Assembly (NCBI GenBank): GCA_018340375.1 | Contig: JAFFJZ010000001.1 | Span: 11,922,001 to 11,986,000 of the forward strand | DNA from: Gonatopus flavifemur | Lineage: Eukaryota > Arthropoda > Insecta > Hymenoptera > Dryinidae | Direction: 5' to 3' | Length of the DNA: 64,000 nt | Shown here: positions 12,385 through 24,300 of the stretch, piece by piece | Layout of the letters: the number at the start of each line of letters is the position of its first letter | Position numbering within the stretch: the first letter of the stretch is position 1 | Program-made: the position numbers and the translations under genes | The notes under the pieces: generated by a model | Told to the model about the DNA's origin: nothing | Seen by the model: the letters and a program-made list of their open reading frames with translations, nothing else | The model's database searches: none

Positions 12385-12528
12385 TCGGTTGTACGACGTA
12401 GGCGAATCCGTCTTTGACCCATTGAACGTTGCCGGCCCTGTTGCCGATCTCGCAGTTTATCGTCACCTCGCCACCCTCCAGGACCGTCGAGTTGGTTGGT
12501 CTTGTACGAAAGAATTGTCCCATCTCGC
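12385..12528 (-). CDS. Ig-domain exon (N-terminal half) of a nephrin/SNS/SYG-2-like cell-adhesion receptor
   Basis: This minus-strand exon of 144 bp lies between acceptor CTTCTGTTACAG and donor CCGA|GTGAGT, phase 1 on both sides. The translation begins EMGQFFRTRPTNSTVLEGG and continues with the B-strand cysteine (TINCE), then NRAGNVQWVKDGFAY. The tryptophan is the Ig core residue. TNST contains a potential N-glycosylation site. The QFFRTRP start followed directly by EGG is how the first Ig domain of this family usually begins after the signal peptide. The donor's split codon (A) completes with AT from the next exon to give Asn and then GEIVGHP. The ATG at 12523 is internal; I do not regard it as the start, because the domain would then lack a leader. 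Confidence 0.87.
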
Positions 12529-14763
12529 CTGTAACAGAAGGATAAAAGTTACTTAGAAAGGGAAGAATAGTCCAACTCTTTTATCGAAATCTTTTGGCTG
12601 AAAGAAATATGCGTCAAGACATCCTCGGTGGGACAGGGAAAAGGAGATCTTATGGTCACACGAGGCACGAACGGTGTGTTGTTTCCAGGACAACGAGTTC
12701 ACTGGATGAGAGTATAAGTGGGCTGAATTCATTTTTTGTCCTCTGATTTCTTTTTTCCCTCCTCTTCCTCTACCGAAGCAAATCGTAGAAGCGATTTTCC
12801 TCGGATATATTTCATAACGGATATCAATTTCGTGCGAAGAAAGGGAAGGCAATATTCGATACTGTAATGAATTTCTGAAATACAAAAGTATTCAACGCCT
12901 AATAACAACAGCTCGTAGGGTTCACTTATTTGTTCAATGGCACAGAAACTCATTGTTTGGCAATGAAAAAGGAAGAAAAAGAAGGTCATAAATTCTGCAA
13001 GAATTCGGATATCATCCACGTGTGAGGAGGGTATTTCACGAGAGGTTTTTCATGAAAAATATTTTGGTATCCTTTATATTCGAGTGATGATATTGTGCTG
13101 AATGGAATTGATAATTTAAGTCCCATTCTCTTTACGCCAAATGGCTAATAAAAAATCTATCGTGGAATCCCAAAGGGGTAGTAAAAATATGTCTACATCA
13201 TGAATTCTTCATGTACAATTTTGAAACGTCAAGAAACCGAGTTGCTCTTTTGAAGTATCTATTTTCAGGTTTTATCGGTATGAAAGGTAATAAAGTTTCA
13301 GAGGATCACAGGATCGTAGATATACTTCGAGTAATAAATTCTATCAAGTTCTGTCAACGGCAGAGATCTTTGAAACATATACATACATGTCTCATGTGAA
13401 CTCATCTATATTGCATGGCTGCATACGTTTTTATGCACAAATTGACAGTCCAAGGATCGCATCTGATGTGGGTTCTGCCACCTGAATATTCGTACACAGT
13501 AGCCTCGGGTTTGCTCGTAAATGTCCAATATTATGTACTTTCATGAATTTATTCGTAAAGTGGTATCGTCAAGAGAAGAAAAAAGAAACCAACGTTTTGT
13601 AAATTACGACACTTCAAAGAGAGAAAAATATGATTTCGAGGATGTCTTTGAAGATTACATCCTTTATCTCTTGAAGAAGATTGGAAAAACTCAGCTCTCT
13701 CTTGCATTTTGAAATTCATCTCGTTCATAGAATTTTTGGTATATTTTTATCTAATTCAAAGAACACCGATATGGATAGAAGAAGATAATTCCTGCCGTAT
13801 AAAATGTTCATTTTCTCGCTTTACCGCACTCTATACAATACATTTTATTCATTCGACGTGGTACTTTTTTCACACGAGACTTAATTATAAATGGTTCTTT
13901 GTCTCTACGTGTTACGCAGTTTTCATACTCGTAATTGCATTATTTCCGATTCGACGTAACAATCGGTCGTATATAGATATCGTTTGCAATGCGAATGATG
14001 GATGATGGTTAATTGATCCCTTTACGATATTCCAGGAAAAAATGGATTTTTCTCTCTAGTCTGGATGTGCGTGAGATCATAATCCATTTACGCGCTTTAC
14101 ACGAACGTATATGGAATTTCGATACTCCATGCGTCGTAAAAAGTACTGAATTTACAACACTGTGAAGTGTATGGAGTGTATGGAAGTATATTAATTTTGA
14201 AATTCGATTCAAATCGAACGGAATGAATACTCTTCGGGATTTATATTTTGGTTCAAGAGGACGGAATTTTTCCAACGTGTTTGATTGTGCGAAAAATTCA
14301 ATAATCATTGAAATATTCATTGAATTTCAATAAAATCATCTATGAGAATGTGAAACAACACCTGAAAATAAGAGTTTGATGAGAAATATCAACTATAAGA
14401 TTCAGGATATTCGAAATGAATCATAGATGAGGTCGTATCTTGGGCACGAGAGATTTAAACTCGACAGCTGATATATGAACTTTGAGAGATAACCATCTCT
14501 CACCCATAAACCACAATTACAGACTTTATACCCAAGACGTGATTCTTGAGAATTGTGACTGAGATTTTCAAGTCCGCTATTCATTAATTACTACTTAAGA
14601 TATTTGAGAGAGTTCAGAATTTAAGAATCAAAAGAGTTGAAAATTTGAAATCGAGATTTTTGGTAACTTTGGGTTCCTAATTTCGAGAGAGATATCTCAA
14701 CTTTCAAGAGGATGGGATTAGTTTGCCACATTTCACTAATATACTTATCGAGAATTCAATTTT
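12529..14763. other. Probable intron, no features recognised
   Basis: Sequence upstream of the first visible Ig exon. The ORFs here (12553-13019 minus, 13521-14005 plus, 14009-14320 minus) are AT-rich, overlap in conflicting frames and show no domains. No transposon ends were identified. Confidence 0.4.
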
Positions 14764-15488
14764 AAGGGGAGGTTCTCATCTAGCGACTCCAAAATATAGT
14801 GATTCTCTCGAATTTTTTTTTCATAGAAGGAAGTGAATAAAGAACTCGGGGGTTTCCACACTTGTTGATTGGGTCTTTAAGTACATAAAAAATTTTTTTC
14901 AGTAAGAAGTATTGCCATGGGAGTTGTTGATACGTGTTGAAACACAACCACCTAAAAAAACAGTGATCAATCAAGCGCCACTATGGCACTTAGAAAACTT
15001 ATCAAGAGAGACCGGATTATATGCAAATGCATATTTGCATATGCAAATTGCACATTTTGCCCATATTCAAACTTTTGCATATTTCGCTTGTTCTTTGTTA
15101 TAAAATGCATATTTCTCACACATTTTCTAGGAAAAAATCATATTCCCAACAAGAAATGTTCTTGTTGAATATTTCATTAGATATAGAGGAATGAATACTT
15201 ATTTCACACAATTATAATTAATGACCGTCAAATTGATCTTCAACCATAAAGCACTGGGAGGTTCTATCAACATCCTCGGAACGTCTTCTGAAACATTCCC
15301 AGCAACCACGACTGCTGGTGTTTTAAAGGGCCAATGACGGCTCTTCAACGACATTGCCGGACCATCAGCGGCCCATTGAAACGCCAGTAATCATTGTTTG
15401 TAGGGTTGGAATGTTCTGAAAATGTTTTGGGACGTTCAGGTAACATCGCATGTATATACCAGGGATGTACGGATGTCTGGTATAGTTT

Positions 15489-16756
15489 CCCTGGTTAAAA
15501 AAATCTCTCTGAATCTCTCTGAAATCTCTCTGAATTCCTCTGAATCTCTCTATATTTTGGGATAAATTTCAGAGAGATTCAGAGTAATTCCAGAGCAATT
15601 CAGAGGGAGTGAGAGACTTTTCCGATAGTGATACGTTCTGAATTCTGAAACTTCCTCTGAATCTCTCCGCATATCACTGAATCCCTCAGAATTTGATATA
15701 TTTAAATTTAAAAGCTTCCTCTGAATTTACCTGAATATCTCTAAATTTCTCTGAATCTCCCGGAATCTAATGTATTCAGATTCCAAAGCTTCCTCCGAAT
15801 CCCTCTGAATTTCTCTGAATTCCTCTGAATTTCTCTGAATTCCTCTGAATTTCTCTGAATTCCTCTGAATTTCTCTGAATTCCTCTAAATCTCCGGGAAT
15901 TTGATATATTCAGATTTCAAAGCTTCCTCTGAATTCCTCTAAATGTCCCGGAATTTAATGTATTCAGATTTCAAAGCTTCCTCTGAATTCCTCTGAATTC
16001 CTCTGAATTTCTCTGAATCTCTCTGGATTACTCTGAATCTTTCTAAATTCCTCTGAATATTTCTAAATCCCTCTGAATATTTCTAAAAAATTCCACGCAC
16101 AATTGTTCTTAATTTATCTTCCTCTGGAAGTCTCTGAAACTTCCAGAAAACCTCTGAAATGCAGGACTAAGAATTGTACTGAATTCATTCCCCTCTGAAT
16201 TTCCCAGACATCCCCCGCATCTCTCTGAATTCCACTGAATCTCTCTGAATCTTTCTGAAAAATCCCACGCACAATTTTCCTCAATTCACCTGTCTCTGTT
16301 AGTCTCTGACACTCCCTGAATACCTCTGGAATCCTGAACCAAAATTTTAGCTGAATTAATTCCTCTCCAAATTTCTCTGAATTTTTCTGAATCTTTCTGC
16401 ATTACTCTGAATCTTTCTAAATTCCTCTGAATATTCCTGAAAAGTTCTACGCACAATATTTCTGAATTCATCTATTTCTGAAAGTGTCTGACACTCCTTG
16501 AATGACTCTGAAATGCAGGACCAAGAACTTTACTGAATTTGTTCCTCTCTGAATTTCCCAGAATTTCCCTGCATCTCTCTGAGTTCCTTTGAACTTTCTG
16601 AATCCTTCTGAAAAATTCAAAGCACAAGTTCTCTCAATCCACTAGTCTCTGAAATCCTCTGAACCACGCTGAATTGCTCTGAATTTCTCTGATTTTTTCT
16701 GAATCTATCTAAAACGTCAAATTTTCAGAGAGATTCAGAGAGATTTTTTACCAGGG
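15489..16756. mobile_element. CCCTGGT-family element filled with CTCTGAAT arrays
   Basis: The ends are CCCTGGTTAAAAAAATCTC and the complement of CCCTGGTAAAAAATCTC, followed on both sides by TCTGAATCTCTCTGAA. TT (or TTT) flanks both sides. The interior is hundreds of bases of degenerate CTCTGAATT(T/C) units. The right part shows a higher-order repeat of about 175 bp, marked by (C/T)ACGCACAA-like words near 16094, 16266, 16449 and 16620. There is no real coding content; minus-strand ORFs are repeat translations (FREI, SEKF). Confidence 0.75.
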
Positions 16757-16758
16757 TT

Positions 16759-17342
16759 TATTTGGGTTTCCATGGAACGTTTATGAGACCCTGAGAATGA
16801 GAATTTGTTAATGTTTCAACTTGTGTCAAATCTTCCAATATTCTCCATTTGGAGCCGATACAAATGAACTGCGGTGAAGCCTGTATCGATAGATCTGACA
16901 AATTACATTTGCATCCTTTTAATACATTGCATATAATGAAATTTTGTTTCGCGTGAATTTTGAGGTTATGTGAATCTTGATATATTGACTTAATTCTGGA
17001 TAATTTATATTCTGCCAATAGTTTCGAACTTCTGGAATGAAATTCTTTCAAATATTTAATACAAAACATATTTTTATTGTTGTTTGATACTTTTGTCCCT
17101 AGTAAAACTATAAATATAAATTTGTGTAGGTTAGAGATAAAATATTTAGTTTTCATATAACGTTTCGAGAACATTCTGAGAATGTACCATAGTATTCGTC
17201 AACAATGTCCCCAAAACGGGTTTTCCAGCAGACTGAATGAATGTTCTCAAAATGTTTAGAAAATATACTTTCGGGAACCAATATCTGTAGGACTGAGGAC
17301 ACATTTTTAGAATGTTTTGAGAACTTTCGGTGCTGTTTGGGG
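16759..17342. repeat. GAACGTTCTGAGAATG-type repeat segment within the hAT element
   Basis: Repeated words of the form AACATTCTGAGAATG, AATGTTCTCAAAATG and AATGTTTTGAGAACT occur here. Similar words (GGAATGTTCTGAAAATG) lie on the left of the array element at about 15405-15440. The two pieces (about 15240-15487 and 16759-17342) therefore look like halves of one older insertion split by 15489-16756. The 138-codon minus-strand ORF here has no recognised domain. Confidence 0.45.
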
Positions 17343-17354
17343 CATTAATGAATT

Positions 17355-17782
17355 ATGAATCATATTTGCAAAAAATATGTGTATGTATCAAATGGATCAG
17401 TGGATGTAGAACGTTCGTTTTCTACATTCAAACGCATTCTGAATGATAGACGACATAATTTCACTATGGACACCCTGGTGAAAGGGAAGCGTGTAATAGA
17501 AAGTGTCAGGAAAGTAGTTGAAAAGTATTTGGAACGTGGATTTAAGCGTATACCGAGCGTCAAGTGGAACATTAAGAGTGGTTCGAACGTATATTTGAAG
17601 TGTGTGAAGCGTATCCGAAGAAACCCCAATTTCATAGAAACCGGGCTTTACGTCCGGAAGCGTGGTTAGAGAGTGGATAGGAAGCATATGAGAAGTATTA
17701 GGGAAGTAATCTGAAACATGCTTACGCTTCCGTTACTCTTTATGACACGCTTCCCTTTCACCAGGGCAGCTTGGAGCAGTAA
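17355..17782 (+). pseudogene. hAT transposase C-terminal (dimerisation) fragment, split by a MITE
   Basis: The plus-strand frame gives SVDVERSFSTFKRILNDRRH followed by NFTMD. This is the conserved VERSFS...LxDRRHxF block of the hAT C-terminal dimerisation domain. After the codon for Asp, a 294-bp CCCTGGTGAAA element interrupts the frame. Beyond it the frame resumes with GC TTG GAG CAG and a TAA at 17780-17782, close to where hAT proteins normally end. Upstream, an in-frame TGA immediately precedes the ATG, and the rest of the transposase is gone. It is a dead fragment. Confidence 0.75.
17473..17766. mobile_element. CCCTGGTGAAA-family MITE inserted in the hAT transposase
   Basis: The inverted ends CCCTGGTGAAAGGGAAGCG are perfect for about 22 bp. 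CA occurs immediately outside each end (17471-17472 and 17767-17768). Internal GGAAGCGT, GAAGCGTATCC and related words run in one orientation on the left and appear inverted (ACGCTTCC) on the right. Removing the element plus one CA restores the host transposase frame to its stop, which fixes both the ends and the 2-bp duplication. Confidence 0.82.
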
Positions 17783-18458
17783 ATCGTAGTATACTTCTAT
17801 CAAAATAATGATAAAAATGAGTAAATTGCTCATTCTGTTTTATTTCTGATTTTCTTATGAATAAAAATTCGTTACAATTTTTTGATATTTTGTTGCTCAG
17901 TTTTGACGTTTTACTGCATATTTTGGGATTTCTTCATTCCTATTTGCATGCATATTTCGCACTTTTTTTTGTTGCATATAATCCGGTCTCTAATTATCAG
18001 AAATGAAGAATCCAAAAATTTTTATAAAATATATTATATTTCTTGGAGGTTATCGCGATAAAACCAATGAAAAGTTCAAAATTAAAAAATGAAAGACATG
18101 CAAACTTTTGGTGGCGTTTTTTCACCTTTTTTCCGCCCTTTGAAGTGCTATAAGAAGGGAAAAGAAGGCAAATGTCAACTCCATTTGGGTTCATCCTCCA
18201 ATAATTCAATTAGTTTCAAAATAGAAAAAAATGAGCCATCCGTTCAGTAGTTTTTGAGATATCGTGGAGCCAAACTTGAAAAACGCCTTGAAAGTTTTGG
18301 GATACGAATCCTTTAACTTGAGAACATTTTTTTCATGTACTTTAAGACCCATTTGATGAGTTTCAAATAACTCGAGTTCTTAATTTACTTCCTTCTTAAG
18401 GAAGAAAATTCAAGAAAACCACCTTATTTCGGAAATAGCTTGATGAGAATCTCCCCTT

Positions 18459-21234
18459 GAGATCGAAAATTTCGTTGTACTTGTAAACACGTTTATTGCA
18501 GCAACTGAGAAGTTAGTTCTATCAGCAAAAGTTTGTATGTCAGCAACAAAATTTGCTGTGCCAAGAAAAATTGTTTTCTCTGCGCATTGTTAATAATCAT
18601 GATCGGGAACGAATTTGATATGGAGCTGAATTTGTTAACATAATACAAGTACAAATATATATTGCAAATCTGTGGAATAAATCAGATATTATGAATTATG
18701 CGGACAGCTGGATGTGACATTAAATGTGCTCCTCATAGATCTCTCAATAAAATCAAATCCTCTCTCCCTCTCTTCACACATAATTCATCATAAATTTAAC
18801 ATATTTGATCTCACCCACTGATATAATACCGGAGTATTACATTTACGTCCTCTTCATTCTCGTTCGGATCTTCAAAAATATTATTATAACGTGAAAATCA
18901 TTGTATCAACTCGTTCAACGAGAATCCGTAATGAACCTACGTTAAGCCTACAACTAGAATTGAAACGACATTCCAGGAAAGTCGACCTATTCATTTCAAT
19001 TAATGTTTGTAACTAGATTTTCGTGCTTGTAAAGGGCAAATCCTGTAACAAGAATTCTTCTCCTCACGCTTTGGAAAGGGGAAGGAGATCCATTATATTT
19101 CCTTCTGTTATTCTCCATTTTCAATTGTTATTCAGCTTCTATACAATATAAATTAAGTCAGAATGAGATAATGACATTTCTATGCATTCCTTTTCATTTC
19201 TTTCACTCATTTATGTACCTTCTACGTATTTCCTACTTCACTCAGCTTTCCCTCTCCTTGTTCTCTTTACCTCGAAAATGCAGTTTCGAGCATTACGGAC
19301 GGCGCCTAATTCAATCCTCACCGTACCTTGGCAGCTTTTGTGCCACCGCCGCTCGTCAACCAAGGGTTCTCTTCCCCTTTTTGTGGCGAGTCTTCTTCTT
19401 CTTCTTCTTCTCTTCTCGCCTTTCCTTCAACTCCTTTTCTTGCATTTTCACCTTCCGTACGAGGTTGCTGATCTCATTCAACGTTTCCTCCTTTCCAATT
19501 TTCACCTTGAATTGCAGTTATCATAATTTTATTATAACAAAAGTACCAAAGTCCATTGAGGATTTCTTGAGGGAGGATTCTTGTCGATGATTATTTTGAA
19601 ATGATGAGTACCAGCGATTGATGGTGTACGACGCATTCGACGATCAGCGAGCAACGAACAAAGAAATACTGTGGAATATAAGAGGGTGGATAGGATAACT
19701 CAATGAACTGTGGAAATTTTATCGTGACATAGATTAATCTTCTAACCAACAAGCGCGCCGACGCCACCGACGAGGGTTAATCTGTTCAATTAATTATCCG
19801 ATTATTGGTTGAATCATAACCAAGGGAAAACGGAAAAGAAAACCTGATTATTTTCTATGCGTTTTGTCTGAAAACGTGTTCTCGTGAACGATAATCGGAG
19901 AGTTTTAATCGAATTCTTCTGTTCATATTTTCAACTCTTAATAACAGAAAATACGATAACATTGGTATAACTGTTTAAAAATGAAATACATAATGGATGA
20001 ATATATTGATCCATATTTCCTGAACGATAGCAGTAAAACGATGTCAACGATAAACCATTCCATCGTTGTGTTCAGCTTTCGGATTACGTCTCAAGTTGGT
20101 CCAGCTTGTAATCCTTTCAAAACCATTCTCTTCTGTGTCAACACAAAAATACTCTTTCTCATCCTTGCCCATCATTTTCTCTCTCATCAGATTCCTAAAG
20201 GGATTTTCGAAGTCTTGAGATTCCGTTAATCTATGTGAACGCTAACTTTCAGAGAAAAGGATACTCGTATTTCATCGTATATTAATAATCTCTCAGTTTT
20301 TATACTCTGTCAGTTCATTGTTGCTGCCTAATGAACAAAGCGAATTAAGCGATACGGTTGATGATTTTGGAGGCCGGAAGGATACCCTGGAAATTTCGAA
20401 AGAAGAGATATGAATTGGAAAGGAAAATTCTAAATAGGAGAGGATAATGATGAAGGAATGGGATATTAAAGTGAGGTCAATGAGAGAAGGGAAGAAGAGG
20501 ACAAAATCATGTTTTCCCTGCACAAAGTGGACATAGTATGAAGAAGATGAGAGATCAGATATCCTCGACATATGCCAAAAAAGGGGATGAAGGGAATATG
20601 AGAGAAAAGATGACATATATCGAGAGAAGAGCGACGAGTAACAGGAATTTCAGGAATGAAAAACAACATACTAAAGGAAGTTGAGAGATAACAGCAAGAT
20701 GAGATGAAATGAGATTTATAATGAAAACATAGATTACTTTCTAAATAAGCAAAAATATAATTTCCACAATGATGACATGTCTTGTTCTACGTTTAATCAG
20801 ATCAACCAATATTTTATGATTGGATTGCATTTGCATGAAGTAATGGATAATAACATGAAATAAATTGGTAAATCATATTTCTATTGGAAAAAAGAGAGAC
20901 AAACGCATAACGAAAATGTCCTCTTCATTAAATTAATGTTTAAATTTCAAATAATTTGGATTCAAACATTTTCATTGATTCCCTGTGATCTGAACAGTAA
21001 AAGAATGATATTGAATTATAAAGACAAATTTGATTGATTTCGAATACTTTTATGAGATAGAACTGTAGTAAAGCTGTACTAAAGCACATTTGATACTCTT
21101 GGTGCTTTCAGTGGCGTTTTATGAGATTGCTGATAAAGTCGATACAGACAACTGGCAGGTCATCATCGGCTTGAGAATGAGACAAGTTGAGTAAGATAAT
21201 GACTTGAAATCTGGATCTAACCACCAAGAATGGA
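18459..21234. other. Unique non-coding stretch
   Basis: No recognised gene or element. The region 19170-19590 is pyrimidine-rich, and overlapping plus-strand ORFs there (rich in F, L and S) result from composition. The region 20290-20700 is purine-rich on the plus strand, with matching pyrimidine-driven ORFs on the minus strand. Probable intron. Confidence 0.4.
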
Positions 21235-21235
21235 T

Positions 21236-21357
21236 GGTGGGAAAAATGTATAAACAGCAATGGGGATCATTTCGAATAGAATATTTCTTATCATTTTTAA
21301 ACAACAAACGTGCGATTTTCACAAGAAAAATTCCGGTTTCATACTTCTACACCTGGT
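21236..21357. repeat. Solo fragment of the ACCAGGTGTAGAAG element
   Basis: About 120 bp match the right end of the element at 26767-27386: GGTGGGAAAAATGTATAAAC, then TTTCGAATAGAATATTT, AACAACAAACGTG and AATTCCGGTTTCATACTTC, ending in CCTGGT. Spacing between landmarks agrees to within a base (121 versus 120). The matching left end is absent, so this is a truncated copy. Confidence 0.7.
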
Positions 21358-21365
21358 GCATTCCA

Positions 21366-24300
21366 TAACAGAAGACAGATACGTTTCGATATGTTCAGAT
21401 TAGGAGGTTTTCCTGAGATTCTCCTGGAGATTTTGAACACACAGGAAATCAAGATATTCATTCCTTCAAGAGTGTTCCAAATTTCACAAAAAACTTTTCA
21501 GATTCGTCCTACATTGTTCGCATCCCTACAGATTATCTTTTTTCTTTGGATCTATCAATTCAATTCCTGATTTTCAGTTCCCGATTGTTCATTTTCTTGA
21601 ATCGAATCAAATCAGCCTCTCCACTGTGGTGTGACAATTCCGAAACATTCAAATAACAACCGTGATTATTTCATGAATCCTGAATAATGTATCACGCACC
21701 AATGGTGAGAACGATTCCTTCCTTCAGAAAACTCGAGAAAGCTCCACAGAATCCTTTGTAATATTTATTCCTAATAAAATTTCATATAAACAGAAGTGCA
21801 AGATATATATCGTTACTCTTAGTATCGTCTTATAATAATATCGTATGAAGTTCCCTCTTGAATTCCTATATCACAGTGAAACTCGATCCTCTTCAAATCT
21901 CCCGAAGTTCAATCTCTGATCGAAATTCAACTAGATTCAACGAATCTCCTCACGTGCTTCACAATGCCACTGATCATCTCTCCACGATTTCCACAGTTAA
22001 TTCAAAAAATTGTAGATGATTTTTTCCATATCTCTAGTTCGATTACAAGTACTAGTTCTCAATCGGAACGAAATTGATGTACATATGGAAAATCGCTATA
22101 GTTAAATTTATTGAAATGAATTCACCACGTTGTGTATGCTAGGGGAGATAAACACATCATAAAAGATTTTCAAATACCAAAAGAGATGACTAGTAGTATC
22201 TATTTTACTCCTATCTACAAGTACCTCGAGGATAACAAAAACACCAACTTATTCCTGAGAAGCTCCATCGTCGGTGTTACGGGTGTAGTAAAGAAGAGGT
22301 AAGAAGAGGTTGCAAAACGACGACAAGGACGCGTACGAGAATCAGTAAGATTCAGTTTATGGCGCACGCCAGTTGCACATGACGAGAGATAGGTCGTGGA
22401 TAACTTTAGAGCGCACGGTACTCCTAATATATCCATTCTCTCTCGGTCCTTTGAGTAGATACATATGTATACGTTTGATTGTGTGGATGCATGCCATGGA
22501 AAAGGACGCGTAGACACATGAGGATGAGCTACGTGTTGTAGAGATAGAGATGCGAGTAATCACAATGTTACACTGCCGGAAGCGTATACAGAATGCTTCC
22601 TCGGTAATTAGTGTATTCTCTGAGTGGCCAGAGTCATTAGGCCCGGCGGCTGTTGTACGCCGAAAGCTCCCACTAACCCCTCACCGTAACCCCATTTCCC
22701 CTCGTCATCTTCCCCCCTCCCCCCTCCTATCCTATTTTCTATCTAGCTTGACTAACTATAGCTTTCAACTAACTCCTCGCCTTTCTTCCTCGAATCTCCT
22801 CACTCGACGAATTTGAATAGTTTTGGGTGAAGCTTCTTCGAGCGCGAGAGTTAAGGTCGTGATATTCATTGTACGAGAGTCCGGAGTCGTTAAGCTAGTT
22901 TGTAGTTTGTATCCTCCTTCGTCTAGGGTTTTCTTCTCTTTTCGTTTCCAAGTCCATTCTCCTTCCTACGACTTCCCTCTGCATTAAGGAAACTCAAATT
23001 ATGATGAGCGGCAGCCCGAAAGTGCATATTTCTTTGAACCCCGAAATGGATGCAATCTAATCTACCTACTACTCCGTTTTGAATCGTCACCTGTAGAAAA
23101 TCAGGCGTAGTTTCAGATCGTTCTTTGTGAGAACACATTGTTCTATAAAAATAATCTACGTTAAATCCTCCAATATGGAACAATTAGATATACATTAGCA
23201 TCAGGGGACAAGAAAAAGAAACATATGTAAGTGCACGTGAGAATTATTCCTTCCACAAGGTTACTCTAATGATGACTTCCGACATGGTGAACGAGGAAGG
23301 TGTGTAAAAATCGGCATTATTCCCAGCCAATTACAAAAACAATCATTTTTTCAAATTCAAGAGTACATTTTTATCAAGCGAAAGGAAGAAAACCTTCCTT
23401 GAAAGGTGTAATCAAGTGGAAACAGCGTTGTGGTGAAACCACATAAATACACAGCAATTCATATTCTTGTCAAGGTCTTGCGGTCTTCCGTTCGCGCTCA
23501 TTGCGTTGTATTGTATATTTGAGGGACTGTCTCAAAATATAAATGATCATTCAGAAAACAGCACAGATATGAAAAGAGGATATCACGAAGCGACAGAATT
23601 ATCGAGAAAAAAGTGTTTGTGGACGAGGTCTCGCAGACTCTAAGGGCTGAAACCTCGAATACTCTTTAACTTCAAGCCCTTTACGAAACATAAGACGAAA
23701 TTCTTCTGTGTACGAGAAAGATACTCATCTCCCATAACACAAATCAGGGAGGGATAAGGTTACTTATTGTAATTGGGGATGTAAAAAATTTACTTGCTCA
23801 TATTCACAAGGAAATTTAGATCGCATGAGATTCACATCTCATGGGTCGCAGGAGACTCATGGAGTTGGAATGAGTTTAATGTCTTCTCTTAGTCACAAAT
23901 AATGGCTGTCGTGCCGAACCACTATAGGGGTGCTACGCATCCATTACCCTTGCGGAAACGAGATCAAGTAAAGATAGCAGGTCCAACAAATTTCATTGTA
24001 AACGAAGATTCCTCTTCTTTCCCTCATCCTATTCTTCCAATCAACAAAAACGTTTTCGAAAAATTCTCTTCGTTTTCGTTCCCTCGTCGGAGACAGGCAC
24101 TCATTCGACACAATCCTTTCAAACGCCAACGAGTATTGAAAATTATTAATAATATTGTCATTCAAGGGAATTGTGAGTTCCTATATTCACCATTCAATCA
24201 CCTGGCATGCGTGTTTTGTAATCTCATTTAAATTTCAATTTCGCGCAAAATGAATAAATGATTTTCACGCGTGTGTCATCTTTTTTGATGACTCCAGTCC

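Larger units (their letters stand above)
15007..17991 (+). mobile_element. hAT-superfamily DNA transposon, disrupted by further insertions
   Basis: The terminal inverted repeats AGAGACCGGATTATATGC are perfect for about 20 bp at 15007 and 17991. Both subterminal regions are rich in GCATATTTGCATATGC-like words, as is common for hAT elements. TTATCA lies within a few bases of both outer ends and may be the remnant of an 8-bp duplication. Near the right end the plus strand encodes a hAT dimerisation motif (see 17355-17782). Most of the transposase is missing or replaced by other repeats (15.2-17.3 kb). Confidence 0.72.
14764..18458. mobile_element. Outer inverted-repeat element containing nested insertions
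   Basis: The left end, AAGGGGAGGTTCTCATCTAGC-like, is mirrored at the right (complement of AAGGGGAGATTCTCATCAAGC-like). Homology continues inward on both arms for about 200 bp: GAAGGAAGT, AAGAACTCG, TGGGTCTT(T/A)AAGTACAT and a long A/T tract occur in the same order on both sides. A hAT element (15007-17991) separates the arms. No coding capacity belonging to the outer element is seen. No target duplication was identified. Confidence 0.6.

Noticed and set aside
12305..12523. Ig exon read as starting at its internal ATG (12523)
   Set aside because: A strong splice acceptor lies 5 bp upstream, and a start here would give an Ig receptor without a signal peptide.
15489..16756. Regular repeats that could suggest a CRISPR array
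   Set aside because: Units are 8-10 bp and degenerate, with no unique spacers, inside transposon ends of a eukaryotic genome.
19171..19590. Overlapping 139- and 114-codon plus-strand ORFs
   Set aside because: Two frames are open at once because the region is pyrimidine-rich; both are F/L/S-rich with no domain.
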